Both the position numbers and the translations under genes were made by a program. From positions 1 to 64,000 of the forward strand of contig CAKZKT010000017.1 of assembly GCA_937124585.1 (NCBI GenBank): 64,000 bases of DNA, written 5' to 3'. A model generated the notes under the pieces. It was not told the DNA's origin, did no database searches, and was given only the letters and a program-made list of their open reading frames with translations. How positions within the stretch are numbered: the stretch's first letter is position 1; each line of letters starts with the position of its first letter. Origin of the DNA: an uncultured Anaerolineae bacterium. Lineage in GTDB: Bacteria > Chloroflexota > Anaerolineae > CG2-30-64-16. This document shows, one piece after another, positions 9,332 through 17,072 of this stretch.

Positions 9332-10782
9332 CGGGCCTCCAAACGCCAGACATCGAGCCGTTCCACGAGCGCCTCGTCGCCCGCGCTGTAGATCTCCAGG
9401 CCGGTGCTGTCGGGGTGGGGGAAGATGAGGTCGGTGATGACGCTGCGGCCGCCGCCCCCGAACACCTCGACGGAACAGCGATCCACGTACACATGCAGCC
9501 GGACGCGGCCGTTTGGGGCGGGGAGCGCCACGACGTGGCGTTCTCCGAAGCCGGGCGCAAAGTCGCAGCGGCCAGAGCGCGTGCGATCCACGAACATCTG
9601 TTGCTTTGCGCTGTCGTAGCCGATCACGGTCGCCTCGTCGCGGCCCACGCGCACGCGCAGGCCGACCTCCGCGGTCGCGGCCGGCAGCCGGAAATCGGCG
9701 ATGATTTCCAGCGCGTCGCCCTGCAGGCCGGCAGCCTGGAGCTGGCGGTTGGCGGCCTCGGTTTTCAGCCCGGCGCGGCCGAAATGCGCCCCACGCAGGC
9801 TTCTCAGCTCGGCCACAGGCCGCTGAATCAGGCGGATCCCCTCGTCGAAGCGGCGCAATGCCAGGCTGCGCGGCAGGGTCATGGCGCCTCGCCAAGGGGC
9901 CGTGGGCGTCTGATTGGCATAGCGCCAGTTGCTCATCCACGCCAGCCACAGGCGCCTGTCGTCGAGCGGGGGCAGATCATTCCATGCCTGCGCGGCGTAG
10001 AAGTCCGCGCCGGCATCCATGTGCAGGACGAGATCGGCCGGCTGATCGGCGACGAAGCGCACGCCGTCGAAATCCCCCACAAAGTATTGGCCGTAGCACC
10101 CGCCTCGCTGCGGATGGCAGCCGATATCCACTTTCAGCACCCAGCGGCTTTCTCCGGCCGTACCCTCGACGGCCAGGGGGAAGAGCTCCGGGCACTCCCA
10201 GACTCCCTCCTGCGCGCCGGCCGGGCCGAACTCGCTCAGCAGCTCCCAGCGGCGCAGATCCGCCGAACCATAGAAGCGGACGCGATGGAGGTCGGCGAGT
10301 ACGGTCGCCATGATCCAGCGGCCGGTCGCCGCATGCCAGAAGATCTTCGGGTCACGAAATTCGCGCGAGCCGATGGCGATGACCGGATTGCCGGCGTATT
10401 TCGTCCAGGTGCGGCCCGCGTCGAGGCTGTAGGCCAGGCATTGCGTCTGTTCGGCCTGGCTGTGGCCGGTGTAGGCGGCCACCAGTGGCGGCTCGGCGCC
10501 CCGGCCGAAGCCGCTCGTGTTCCGCCAGTCCACCGCCGCGCTGCCGGAGAAGATCATCACGTCGTCTTCTTCGGCCAGCGCCACGGGCAGATGGTCCCAA
10601 CGCACCAGATCGCGGCTCACTGCATGGCCCCAGCTCATGTGGCCCCAGGTGTCGCCGAACGGGTTGTGCTGGTAGAAGAGATGATACTCGCCCCGATAGA
10701 ACACCAGGCCGTTCGGGTCGTTGATGAAATTGGCCGGCGGCGTGAAATGGTAGACGGGGCGGTAGATGTCGTGTTCGGTCAT
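9328..10782 (-). CDS. Glycoside hydrolase family 32 (beta-fructosidase/levanase type)
   Basis: 484 residues with the three GH32 acidic motifs: INDPNG with nucleophile Asp22, EFRDPKIFW (transition-state Asp) and WECPELFPL (acid/base Glu). The five-bladed propeller is followed by a C-terminal beta-sandwich carrying VYVDRCSVEVFGG, the usual end of the family. It hydrolyses sucrose or beta-fructans. No signal peptide, so intracellular. I chose MTEHDIYRP as start, since the 12 upstream codons come from repeat-like spacer DNA, although a GGGAG precedes that alternative ATG. It overlaps the UroD-like gene by 4 nt. Confidence 0.93.
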   Translation of the reverse strand: MTEHDIYRPVYHFTPPANFINDPNGLVFYRGEYHLFYQHNPFGDTWGHMSWGHAVSRDLVRWDHLPVALAEEDDVMIFSGSAAVDWRNTSGFGRGAEPPLVAAYTGHSQAEQTQCLAYSLDAGRTWTKYAGNPVIAIGSREFRDPKIFWHAATGRWIMATVLADLHRVRFYGSADLRRWELLSEFGPAGAQEGVWECPELFPLAVEGTAGESRWVLKVDIGCHPQRGGCYGQYFVGDFDGVRFVADQPADLVLHMDAGADFYAAQAWNDLPPLDDRRLWLAWMSNWRYANQTPTAPWRGAMTLPRSLALRRFDEGIRLIQRPVAELRSLRGAHFGRAGLKTEAANRQLQAAGLQGDALEIIADFRLPAATAEVGLRVRVGRDEATVIGYDSAKQQMFVDRTRSGRCDFAPGFGERHVVALPAPNGRVRLHVYVDRCSVEVFGGGGRSVITDLIFPHPDSTGLEIYSAGDEALVERLDVWRLEAR

Positions 10783-10798
10783 GGGCAAAGGGAAGTAA

Positions 10799-10850
10799 AA
10801 ACGTGAAGCGTCAAGCATCAGACGCTCCCGATCCTCGGCGCTTCACGTTT
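10799..10850. repeat. Heptamer-type intergenic repeat forming a hairpin
   Basis: AAACGTGAAGCG and CGCTTCACGTTT are perfect 12-nt inverted arms about 28 nt apart. The sequence continues with further CGT-type heptamers up to the next stop codon. Related GTGAAAC/GTGAGAC/GTGAAGC strings occur near 5400, 8270, 39940 and 50110. Confidence 0.6.
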
Positions 10851-10856
10851 CACGTC

Positions 10857-11312
10857 TCACGCATCATTCTCCAGCAATTCCAGCGTCGCGCCCAGCTTTG
10901 CCCCACCGTCCACATAGGCGTAGCGGCCGCCCTTGTATTCGCCCTTCTGGACGAGGGGAATGCCCAGACGGTCGAGCAACGCCAGCTTCTCCTGCATCCC
11001 CTGGATGCGGAAGGCGATATGGTGCAGGCTGTCACCGTGCTGATCGAGCTGGTCGCCCCAGGTGCTGGGCCGGCCGATCGGCTCGATCAGTTCCAGCGAA
11101 ACCTGGCCCAGGCGGAAAAAGGCCAGCTTGGCGCGCGCCGGCGTCGGCTGGCCGCGATAGCGGATCTGTGTTTCGCTTTCCGGCCCGGTCTCGCGAATTT
11201 CCGGCACGGACACGCCCAGCAGCTCGGCCCAGGCCCGCGCCTTCGCTTCGATGTCGCCGGTCACAATTGCGACTTGCACGACCACATCGGTACCCAACAA
11301 CGGTTCAGACAT
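10857..11312 (-). CDS. Glyoxalase/VOC-fold protein (methylmalonyl-CoA epimerase-like)
   Basis: 151 residues with two beta-alpha-beta-beta-beta modules. Metal-ligand positions are Gln in VVVQVAIVTGD, His in SLHHIAFRI and Glu in ATLELLE. QVSLELIEP closes the first module. Overall pattern resembles methylmalonyl-CoA epimerase or lactoylglutathione lyase, but the first ligand is Gln, not His, and the context is sugar catabolism, so the substrate is open. Start MSEPLLG has GGAGG 8 nt upstream; the longer in-frame reading is translated repeat DNA and was rejected. A four-unit palindromic array lies directly upstream. Confidence 0.85.
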   Translation of the reverse strand: MSEPLLGTDVVVQVAIVTGDIEAKARAWAELLGVSVPEIRETGPESETQIRYRGQPTPARAKLAFFRLGQVSLELIEPIGRPSTWGDQLDQHGDSLHHIAFRIQGMQEKLALLDRLGIPLVQKGEYKGGRYAYVDGGAKLGATLELLENDA

Positions 11313-11339
11313 CGCGTTGCCCTCCATTCGATCGTTTCC

Positions 11340-11532
11340 ACGTGCCAGGCACCTGAGAGGGTGCCTGGCACGTCTGGCGGTGTGCTCAGTCCACGTGCCA
11401 GGCACCTGAGAGGGTGCCTGGCACGTCTGGCGGTGTGCCCGGTCCACGTGCCAGGCACCTGAGAAGGTGCCCGGCACGTCTGGCGGTGTGCTCAGTCCAC
11501 GTGCCAGGCACCTGAGAGGGTGCCTGGCACGT
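11340..11532. repeat. Tandem array of four 34-nt palindromes, 53-nt period
   Basis: Palindromes start at 11340, 11393, 11446 and 11499. Each has 14-nt arms (ACGTGCCAGGCACC and its complement) around a TGAGAG loop. The 19-nt spacers are near-identical (CTGGCGGTGTGCTCAGTCC). The third palindrome has a TGAGAA loop and one arm mismatch. The array starts 14 nt after the alpha/beta-hydrolase stop codon. It is not a CRISPR array: the spacers are the same sequence and there are no cas genes. Confidence 0.95.
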
Positions 11533-11546
11533 GGATTGTCTTCACT

Positions 11547-12380
11547 CTATCCCAATTCCGCCAGAAACTCCCTGACCGCCGTCATGTATGCATTGAACTG
11601 GTCGCGGCGGATGTTGTGACCAGCCTCCGGGATGTAGACGATGCGGCCTCGCGGCATCAGCCTGGCGGCGGTGGCCGCGACCTCCGGCGTGACGATGGCG
11701 CCCTCGGCCACATCCCCGGTGATGAGCAGCGCCGGGCAGACGATGGCCGCCACGATCTCGCGCCAGGGCCGCCGCGGGGAGGTAATGTATTGCGTCACCT
11801 CCGGGCTGACCTGCTGCTTGGCAACGATCCAGTCGGCGAACTCTTCGTCGGCCCATTTCGGCTGTTCACGCTTGCGCTGCGCGATCAGGGCGGCAGGCGT
11901 CATGGCCTTTCGTTCGATGATCTCCTTGCGCCATTCGGTCGCGCGCGCGGCCTGCTCCTCGGCCGTGCCTTCGTCTTCGCCCGGCCGCCAGGGCGGATCT
12001 TCGAGGATCACGGCACTGACCAGGTCGGGATAGTGCGCGGCGACCGTGGCAGCCACGCCTGCGCCCATCGAGTGGCCGATCAGGACGGGGCGGTTCAGGC
12101 CCAGGCCGCGAATCAGGCCGGCCACGTCGGCCGCATGATCCTGCGCCGCGTAGCCGGTCTCCGGCTTTTCCGACAGGCCGTGCCCGCGCGCGTCGGGCAG
12201 GATCATGTCGTATTCGGCCCCCAATGCTTTCACCACGCGCGGCCAGCAGAGGCCGCTATCGGTGATGCCGTGCAGCAGCACCAGAGAAGGCCACGGTCGC
12301 GTCTGCGGCGTCCGTTCGATGCGATGATAGTGAATGCAGACGCCATTTGTCAGGATATCTGCAGAGGTCAGTGTAGACAT
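11547..12380 (-). CDS. Alpha/beta-hydrolase fold enzyme
   Basis: 277 residues with VLLHG oxyanion region, nucleophile elbow IGHSMGAG (Ser104), and a C-terminal EAGHN catalytic His. PDARGHGLSEKP is typical of esterase/epoxide-hydrolase-like subfamilies. Substrate cannot be deduced. The ATG is preceded by GAGGAG at 8 nt. It is 59 nt downstream of a UroD-like gene at the end of an importer operon, and its stop is followed at once by the four-unit palindromic array. Confidence 0.9.
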   Translation of the reverse strand: MSTLTSADILTNGVCIHYHRIERTPQTRPWPSLVLLHGITDSGLCWPRVVKALGAEYDMILPDARGHGLSEKPETGYAAQDHAADVAGLIRGLGLNRPVLIGHSMGAGVAATVAAHYPDLVSAVILEDPPWRPGEDEGTAEEQAARATEWRKEIIERKAMTPAALIAQRKREQPKWADEEFADWIVAKQQVSPEVTQYITSPRRPWREIVAAIVCPALLITGDVAEGAIVTPEVAATAARLMPRGRIVYIPEAGHNIRRDQFNAYMTAVREFLAELG

Positions 12381-12439
12381 GGGTTTGGCTCCTCAGTGTG
12401 ACGTTCCTGTGGATTTTCGAGGTCCCACAGGACATATGC

Positions 12440-13498
12440 TCAATACGAGCGTGCTGCCTCATACAGCGCCACGATGTTCTCCACCGATGAGACAGCCTGG
12501 AGATTGTGGCACGGCGCGACGATGAAGCCGGTGCGATTGGGTGCCAGCGCGGCCAGCAGGCGACGCACCTCGTAACGCACATCCTCAGGCGTGCCCCACG
12601 GCAGCGTGATCTGGTTGTCTACGCCGCCGTGGAAGCAGAGACGGTCGCCGAATTCGGCCTTGAGCACCTGCAGGTCCCAGTCGCCGCAGCGCCACTGGAT
12701 CGGGTTCAGGATGTCTACACCCATCTCGGCCAGACGGGGCAACAGCTTACGGCAGTCGCCGTCGTCGTGATGAAACACGGCGATGCCGTAGGACTTTGCC
12801 AGGTCAATGCCGCGTTGGATCGGCTTTCGATAGAACGCGTCGAACAGGCGCGGGCTGATCAGCAGGCCGTGCTGCGCGCCGAAATCGTCCGTCACCTGGG
12901 TGACGTCTATGACGCCTCGACCGGCCTCGAAACAGCGGCGGTGATATTCCGTGAAGAAATCCGAGATGCGGCCGATCAGATGGTGCGTGAATTTGGGTCG
13001 CTGGATCGGATCCATGAGCGAAAGCTCCAGGCCGCGCAGCTTGTTGTGATAGAAGAAGACCGCCGTGTAGCCGCACATGATCGCCCGACCGGGATATTGC
13101 GCGGCCAGTTCCGGCAGCGCGGCGTAATCGTACCAGTCGGGGTCGGGCCACAGATAGGCTTCCAGATCGGCGATGGTCTCGGCCTGGGCCAGCGGAAAGT
13201 AGAATTGCTCGTTGTAGGAGCCGGTGGCGTAGCTCTGCGGCGCGTAGCCCATGCCCCAGGCATCCCGATAGGCGCCAGTCGGCCAGTCGGGATCGGGGGC
13301 GAGCTCCGGCCCGATGTAGGGCGGCGCGATGCCCATGATGCCGTCTATGTCGAGCTTGTCATAAACAGCCAGGTTGCTGTCAACGCCGAAGTGCGTCTTC
13401 AGCTTGTCCCACACCTCCGGCGTGGCCCAGATGTCGGTGGGCGGCCGGTCGGTCGGTTCGTGGCGGATGGCCGCAAGGATGCGTTCCCGGTGGTTCAT
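12440..13498 (-). CDS. Uroporphyrinogen decarboxylase-like (COG0407) barrel protein
   Basis: 352 residues. It begins MNHRERILAAIRHEPTDRPP, the standard opening of UroD-like methyltransferase relatives, then TDDFGAQHGLLISPRLF, GIAVFHHDDGDCRKLLPRL, DILNPIQW and CFHGGVDNQITLPWGTP. The start ATG overlaps the stop of the M28 peptidase gene (ATGA). It is distantly paralogous to the protein at 8321-9331. Real HemE function is unlikely from motif and context; a corrinoid or sugar-linked reaction is possible but unproven. Confidence 0.87.
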   Translation of the reverse strand: MNHRERILAAIRHEPTDRPPTDIWATPEVWDKLKTHFGVDSNLAVYDKLDIDGIMGIAPPYIGPELAPDPDWPTGAYRDAWGMGYAPQSYATGSYNEQFYFPLAQAETIADLEAYLWPDPDWYDYAALPELAAQYPGRAIMCGYTAVFFYHNKLRGLELSLMDPIQRPKFTHHLIGRISDFFTEYHRRCFEAGRGVIDVTQVTDDFGAQHGLLISPRLFDAFYRKPIQRGIDLAKSYGIAVFHHDDGDCRKLLPRLAEMGVDILNPIQWRCGDWDLQVLKAEFGDRLCFHGGVDNQITLPWGTPEDVRYEVRRLLAALAPNRTGFIVAPCHNLQAVSSVENIVALYEAARSY

Positions 13499-14925
13499 GC
13501 GAACGGCCACTGTTCCTCGGCGCGCAGCAGCGGCTCGAAGCCCTGCGCCTGGAGTGTCGCCTTCACTTCTTCCGGCGTGCGCCGGCGCCCCGGCCAGCTC
13601 ACCTCGTCGCTGGCCAGCCGGATCACCAGGCGCGCCACGGCTGCGGCTGCCAGCCGGATCGCCTGGACGTTGACTTTGTCGAGGGTGTCGGCTGCGGTGT
13701 GTGCCCAGCCGCGCGGCCCCCGGTCTCCGGTCGTGTGGATGAACGCCGAGGGAATGCCCTGCATGGTGAACGGAAACTGATCGGAGAAGGGCACGAGCGC
13801 TTCACTGATGTCCAGATCGGTGGCCAGCCCGGCCGCCAGCTGTCGGAAGAGCGACGCCAGCTCGCTGCAATCCTGCAGCGCCAGCGCCACACGCTGGCCG
13901 GAGCCCACGCAGTCCAGGTTGAACACGAAGCGCAGGGCAGTGAGCTCGGCGCGATGTTGCTCGACATAAGCATAGGAGCCGAGCATTCCCAGTTCCTCGG
14001 CGCCGAAAGCGATGAAGCGGATCGGCCGGGCAAACGCTCGTCTGTCCATGGGCACCGCGGCCAGGACGCGCGCGATTTCGGTGATCGCCACGATGCCCGA
14101 TGCGTTGTCAATGGCACCCTGGGCGATATCGTGGCCGTCGAGGTGGCCGGCGATGATGAACGCAGCCCCATTCTGTGCGGCGGGGTCGGTCTCTTCTGTC
14201 TGTCGGTCGGGCCCGGCCGGCCCGGCCAGCTCGCCCACCACGTTCCACGATTCGCTTCGCCACAGCCGGTTCTCCAGGCGCAGGTGGAGGCGGACGGCTG
14301 CGGTCGCCCTGATCCAGCGCGCCAGGTCGAGTCCCACTTCGTGGGGGATGCCGACGCTCGGCAGCGCCTGGTCGAGCGGCCCTGTCGGCACGAAGACCAG
14401 GCTGCCGGTGGGGGGCAACATGCCGGGCTGGTCATCGGTGAAGAGGAAGGCGGCCGCGCCGGCCGCTTTCACGCGTGCGTATTTTTGCAGCCGATGCTCC
14501 GGCCGTGCACCAGGGGGGCTGCCGCTCTGCACCACTGCGATCTTGCCTCGGATCGCCTCGCCGGCCCGGGCGATCTCGGCCTCGGTGCCAAAGCCGAGGT
14601 CAATCGCCTCGGCTACGAGATCGCACGACGGCGCGTAGGGCAGCGCCAGGCACGGGTAGCTGCGCGTTGCCGGCGCGGTCAGGGTCAGGCTGGCGCTGCC
14701 GCGCGCCCAGGCGGTTAAGGGGAACGGCTCCAGCCGCACATTGGCCAGACCGATGTTGCGCCACCACGCGGCCACCATCTCCGCCGCGCGGCGATAGTCC
14801 TCGCTGCCGGCGAAGCGGCCGTTGCATGCCTGACATAGCTGCTCCAGGCGGCGCGGCGCGTCATCGTCGGCCCAGATCGCGCCGCAGAGGGCGCGATCGT
14901 ATGCAGAAAGGTCATTCAGGTTCAT
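13495..14925 (-). CDS. M28-family zinc aminopeptidase with PA domain
   Basis: 476 residues. The co-catalytic zinc motifs are IAGHLDGHDIAQGAIDNASG (His, Asp), FGAEELGMLGS (catalytic Glu plus Glu ligand), NLDCVGSG (Asp) and GWAHTAADT (His). A protease-associated domain lies between (IAVVQSGSPPGARPEHRLQKY region). It releases N-terminal amino acids from peptides, which fits its place 36 nt behind two peptide-type permease genes. No signal peptide is visible, so it may be cytosolic. No good Shine-Dalgarno was found before the ATG. Translationally coupled to the following UroD-like gene. Confidence 0.9.
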   Translation of the reverse strand: MNLNDLSAYDRALCGAIWADDDAPRRLEQLCQACNGRFAGSEDYRRAAEMVAAWWRNIGLANVRLEPFPLTAWARGSASLTLTAPATRSYPCLALPYAPSCDLVAEAIDLGFGTEAEIARAGEAIRGKIAVVQSGSPPGARPEHRLQKYARVKAAGAAAFLFTDDQPGMLPPTGSLVFVPTGPLDQALPSVGIPHEVGLDLARWIRATAAVRLHLRLENRLWRSESWNVVGELAGPAGPDRQTEETDPAAQNGAAFIIAGHLDGHDIAQGAIDNASGIVAITEIARVLAAVPMDRRAFARPIRFIAFGAEELGMLGSYAYVEQHRAELTALRFVFNLDCVGSGQRVALALQDCSELASLFRQLAAGLATDLDISEALVPFSDQFPFTMQGIPSAFIHTTGDRGPRGWAHTAADTLDKVNVQAIRLAAAAVARLVIRLASDEVSWPGRRRTPEEVKATLQAQGFEPLLRAEEQWPFA

Positions 14926-14961
14926 GGGGCGTTCGCTTTCACGGACATCGTGGCGGTCATT

Positions 14962-15861
14962 TCACCGGATCGTTTGCTGCGGATCGAGGGCATCGCGCAG
15001 GCCATCGCCGAGCAGGTTGAAGCCGAGCACGGTGATCATGATGGCGAAGCCGGGGAAGAAGACCATATGCGGGTCGGTGCGCAGGAAAGGAATGCCGTCG
15101 CTGATCATGGCGCCCCATTCGGGCGCAGGCGGCTGTGCGCCCAGGCCCAGAAAGCCGAGCGCGGCTGCGAAGAGGATGGCGCCGCCGATGCCCAGGGTGG
15201 CCTGCACGATCAAGGGAGACATGCTGTTCGGGAAGATATGGCGGAACATGATGCGCCGATCGCGCGTGCCCACCATGCGCGCGGCCACGACAAATTCCCG
15301 CTCGCGCAGGGAGAGAACCATCGAGCGCATGACGCGCGCGTAGCCGGGGATGCCCACGATGGCCACGGCGAGCATCGTGTTGAACAATCCCGGCCCACGC
15401 ACGGCGACGATGGCAATGGCGAGCAGGATGCCCGGGAAGGCCAGCAGCACGTCCATCATGCGCATGATGACGGTGTCGACTTTGCCGCCGAGGTAACCGG
15501 CCAGCATGCCCAGGACCACGCCCACTGCGCTGGCGCTGCTGACCACGGCCAGGCCAACGACCAGGGAAATGCGCGCGCCGTGTGCGATGCGCCGCAACAT
15601 GTCGCGGCCCAGGCGATCGGTGCCGAAGGGGTGCTCCAGCGATGGCCCTTCGCGCGCCCTGGCCAGGTTGGAGTCGGTGGTCGGGTCATACGGGCTGACG
15701 ATGGGCGCGCCCACGGCCACCAGGACGATGAAGCCGACGATGGCCAGGCCGACCCGGCCGTTCCAGCTGGCCAGCAGCCGACGCACCGCATCGCGGAAGA
15801 GCCCGCGCGAGCGCCGCGGGAAGAGTTCGGTTTCGGTGAGAGCGGATGAAGCAATCGTCAT
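14962..15861 (-). CDS. DppC/OppC-type ABC transporter permease
   Basis: 299 residues with the N-terminal OppC segment (WNGRVGLAIVGFIVLVAVGAPIVSPYDP), periplasmic GTDRLGRDMLRRIAHGARIS, then the BPD_transp_1 domain with EAA-type loop VAARMVGTRDRRIMFRHIFPN, and the FNLLGDGLRDALDP terminus. Six membrane segments are expected. It pairs with the DppB-type gene 11 nt upstream to form the inner-membrane channel. MTIASSA is preceded by AGGA. Confidence 0.94.
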   Translation of the reverse strand: MTIASSALTETELFPRRSRGLFRDAVRRLLASWNGRVGLAIVGFIVLVAVGAPIVSPYDPTTDSNLARAREGPSLEHPFGTDRLGRDMLRRIAHGARISLVVGLAVVSSASAVGVVLGMLAGYLGGKVDTVIMRMMDVLLAFPGILLAIAIVAVRGPGLFNTMLAVAIVGIPGYARVMRSMVLSLREREFVVAARMVGTRDRRIMFRHIFPNSMSPLIVQATLGIGGAILFAAALGFLGLGAQPPAPEWGAMISDGIPFLRTDPHMVFFPGFAIMITVLGFNLLGDGLRDALDPQQTIR

Positions 15862-15872
15862 GCGAGTTCCTG

Positions 15873-16877
15873 TTACCGGTACCTGATGCGTGGGTCCAAA
15901 TAGGCGTATGAAATGTCCACGAGCAGGTTGACGAACACGTAGATCGTGGCGCTGACGAGCACGGCTGCCTGGACGATGGGATAGTCGCGGGCCAGGATGG
16001 CGCGGTAGGTCCACAGGCCCATGCCGGGCCACGAGAAGATCGTTTCGGTGAGGATGGCGCCGCCCAACAGGCCACCGAGCTGCAGGCCGACGACCGTGAC
16101 CACCGGCAGCAGCGCGTTTTTGAGCGCGTGGCGGATGATCACGAGCTGCTCGGCCAGCCCTTTGGCGCGCGCGGTGCGCACATAATCCTGGCGCATCACC
16201 TCGAGCATGCTGGAGCGCGTCAGCCGGGCCAGGATCGGCATGATCGTCGTGCTGAGCACTACCGAGGGCAGGATCAGGTGCCAGACAGCGTTGGCGAAAA
16301 GCCTGAGATCGCGCATCAGCAGGGTGTCAATCAGCATGAACCCGGTGTGCCGGACGACGGTCAGCTCGACATCGAGGCGGGCGCTGGGTGGGAAGATCTT
16401 GCGGTTGACTGCCAGCGCGTAGATCAGCATGAGCGCCAGCCAGTAGATCGGCATGGAAACGCCGATGAGGGCGGCGAACATGGAGCCGATGTCAATCCAG
16501 GAGTTTTGTTTGATGGCGGAGATGATGCCGATGCCTACGCCGCAGATGACGCCGATCAGCAGGCCGGCGACCACCATTTCGATGGTGCCCGGCAGGCGTT
16601 GTTTGAGATCATCCATTACCGGCGTATAGCTGAGGATGGATTTGCCGAGGTCGCCGCGCAGCACTCGCCCCATCCACTCGATGTACTGAATGTAGATCGG
16701 CCGGTCGAGGCCCATCTCGCGGCGGACGCGTTCGATATCCTGCGGATTGGCCCGTTCGCCCAACATGACGATGACCGGGTCGCCCGGGATCATGCGAATG
16801 AGGAAGAAGACAACCAGTGAGACGCCGATGAGAACGGGGATGAGCGCGAACAAACGTCGGATGATGTATTGCGCCAC
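15873..16877 (-). CDS. DppB/OppB-type ABC transporter permease
   Basis: 334 residues, opening YIIRRLFALIPVLIGVSLVVF, then GDPVIVMLGE, MGLDRPIYIQYIEW and GDLGKSI as in DppB, the EAA loop YVRTARAKGLAEQLVIIRHA, and YLDPRIRYR at the end. The periplasmic loop around KIFPPSARLDVELTVV is longer than usual. CGGAG lies 6 nt before the ATG. It follows its solute-binding-protein gene after a 195-nt gap filled with palindromes, probably reducing permease expression relative to the binding protein. Confidence 0.94.
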   Translation of the reverse strand: MAQYIIRRLFALIPVLIGVSLVVFFLIRMIPGDPVIVMLGERANPQDIERVRREMGLDRPIYIQYIEWMGRVLRGDLGKSILSYTPVMDDLKQRLPGTIEMVVAGLLIGVICGVGIGIISAIKQNSWIDIGSMFAALIGVSMPIYWLALMLIYALAVNRKIFPPSARLDVELTVVRHTGFMLIDTLLMRDLRLFANAVWHLILPSVVLSTTIMPILARLTRSSMLEVMRQDYVRTARAKGLAEQLVIIRHALKNALLPVVTVVGLQLGGLLGGAILTETIFSWPGMGLWTYRAILARDYPIVQAAVLVSATIYVFVNLLVDISYAYLDPRIRYR

Positions 16878-16920
16878 GGCGAACTCCGAGACAGCGGGCA
16901 GAAATCCCGCGTCGAGAATC

Positions 16921-17060
16921 AGCGATCAGGAACGAGCCGGCTCGCTCCTGATCGCTGTGTTGAAGTGTGGGCAGGCCACACTTGGCGAATGGCAAATAGC
17001 CGGGCCCCTGTTGCCGGATCGTATCGGTCGGTTCGTCATCAGCGGTCTGCTATTTGCCAT
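16921..17060. other. Two large inverted repeats between binding-protein and permease genes
   Basis: First, AGCGATCAGGAACGAGC (16921-16937) faces its near-perfect complement (16940-16956, one mismatch) around a CG centre. Second, ATGGCAAATAGC (16989-17000) faces GCTATTTGCCAT (17049-17060). In the minus-strand transcript both follow the binding-protein stop within 155 nt. This is the position where REP-type stem-loops protect upstream mRNA in other importer operons. Confidence 0.8.
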
Positions 17061-17072
17061 CCGTTGCGTGCA

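Noticed and set aside
11313-11477. N-terminal extension of the VOC-fold protein
   Set aside because: It is translated from the tandem palindromes (repeating LARG and QAP strings); the ATG at 11312 has GGAGG at correct spacing.
11340-11532. CRISPR-like pattern of regularly spaced repeats
   Set aside because: The spacers are essentially the same sequence, repeats are full palindromes, and no cas gene is in the window; it is a tandem duplication of a palindrome unit.
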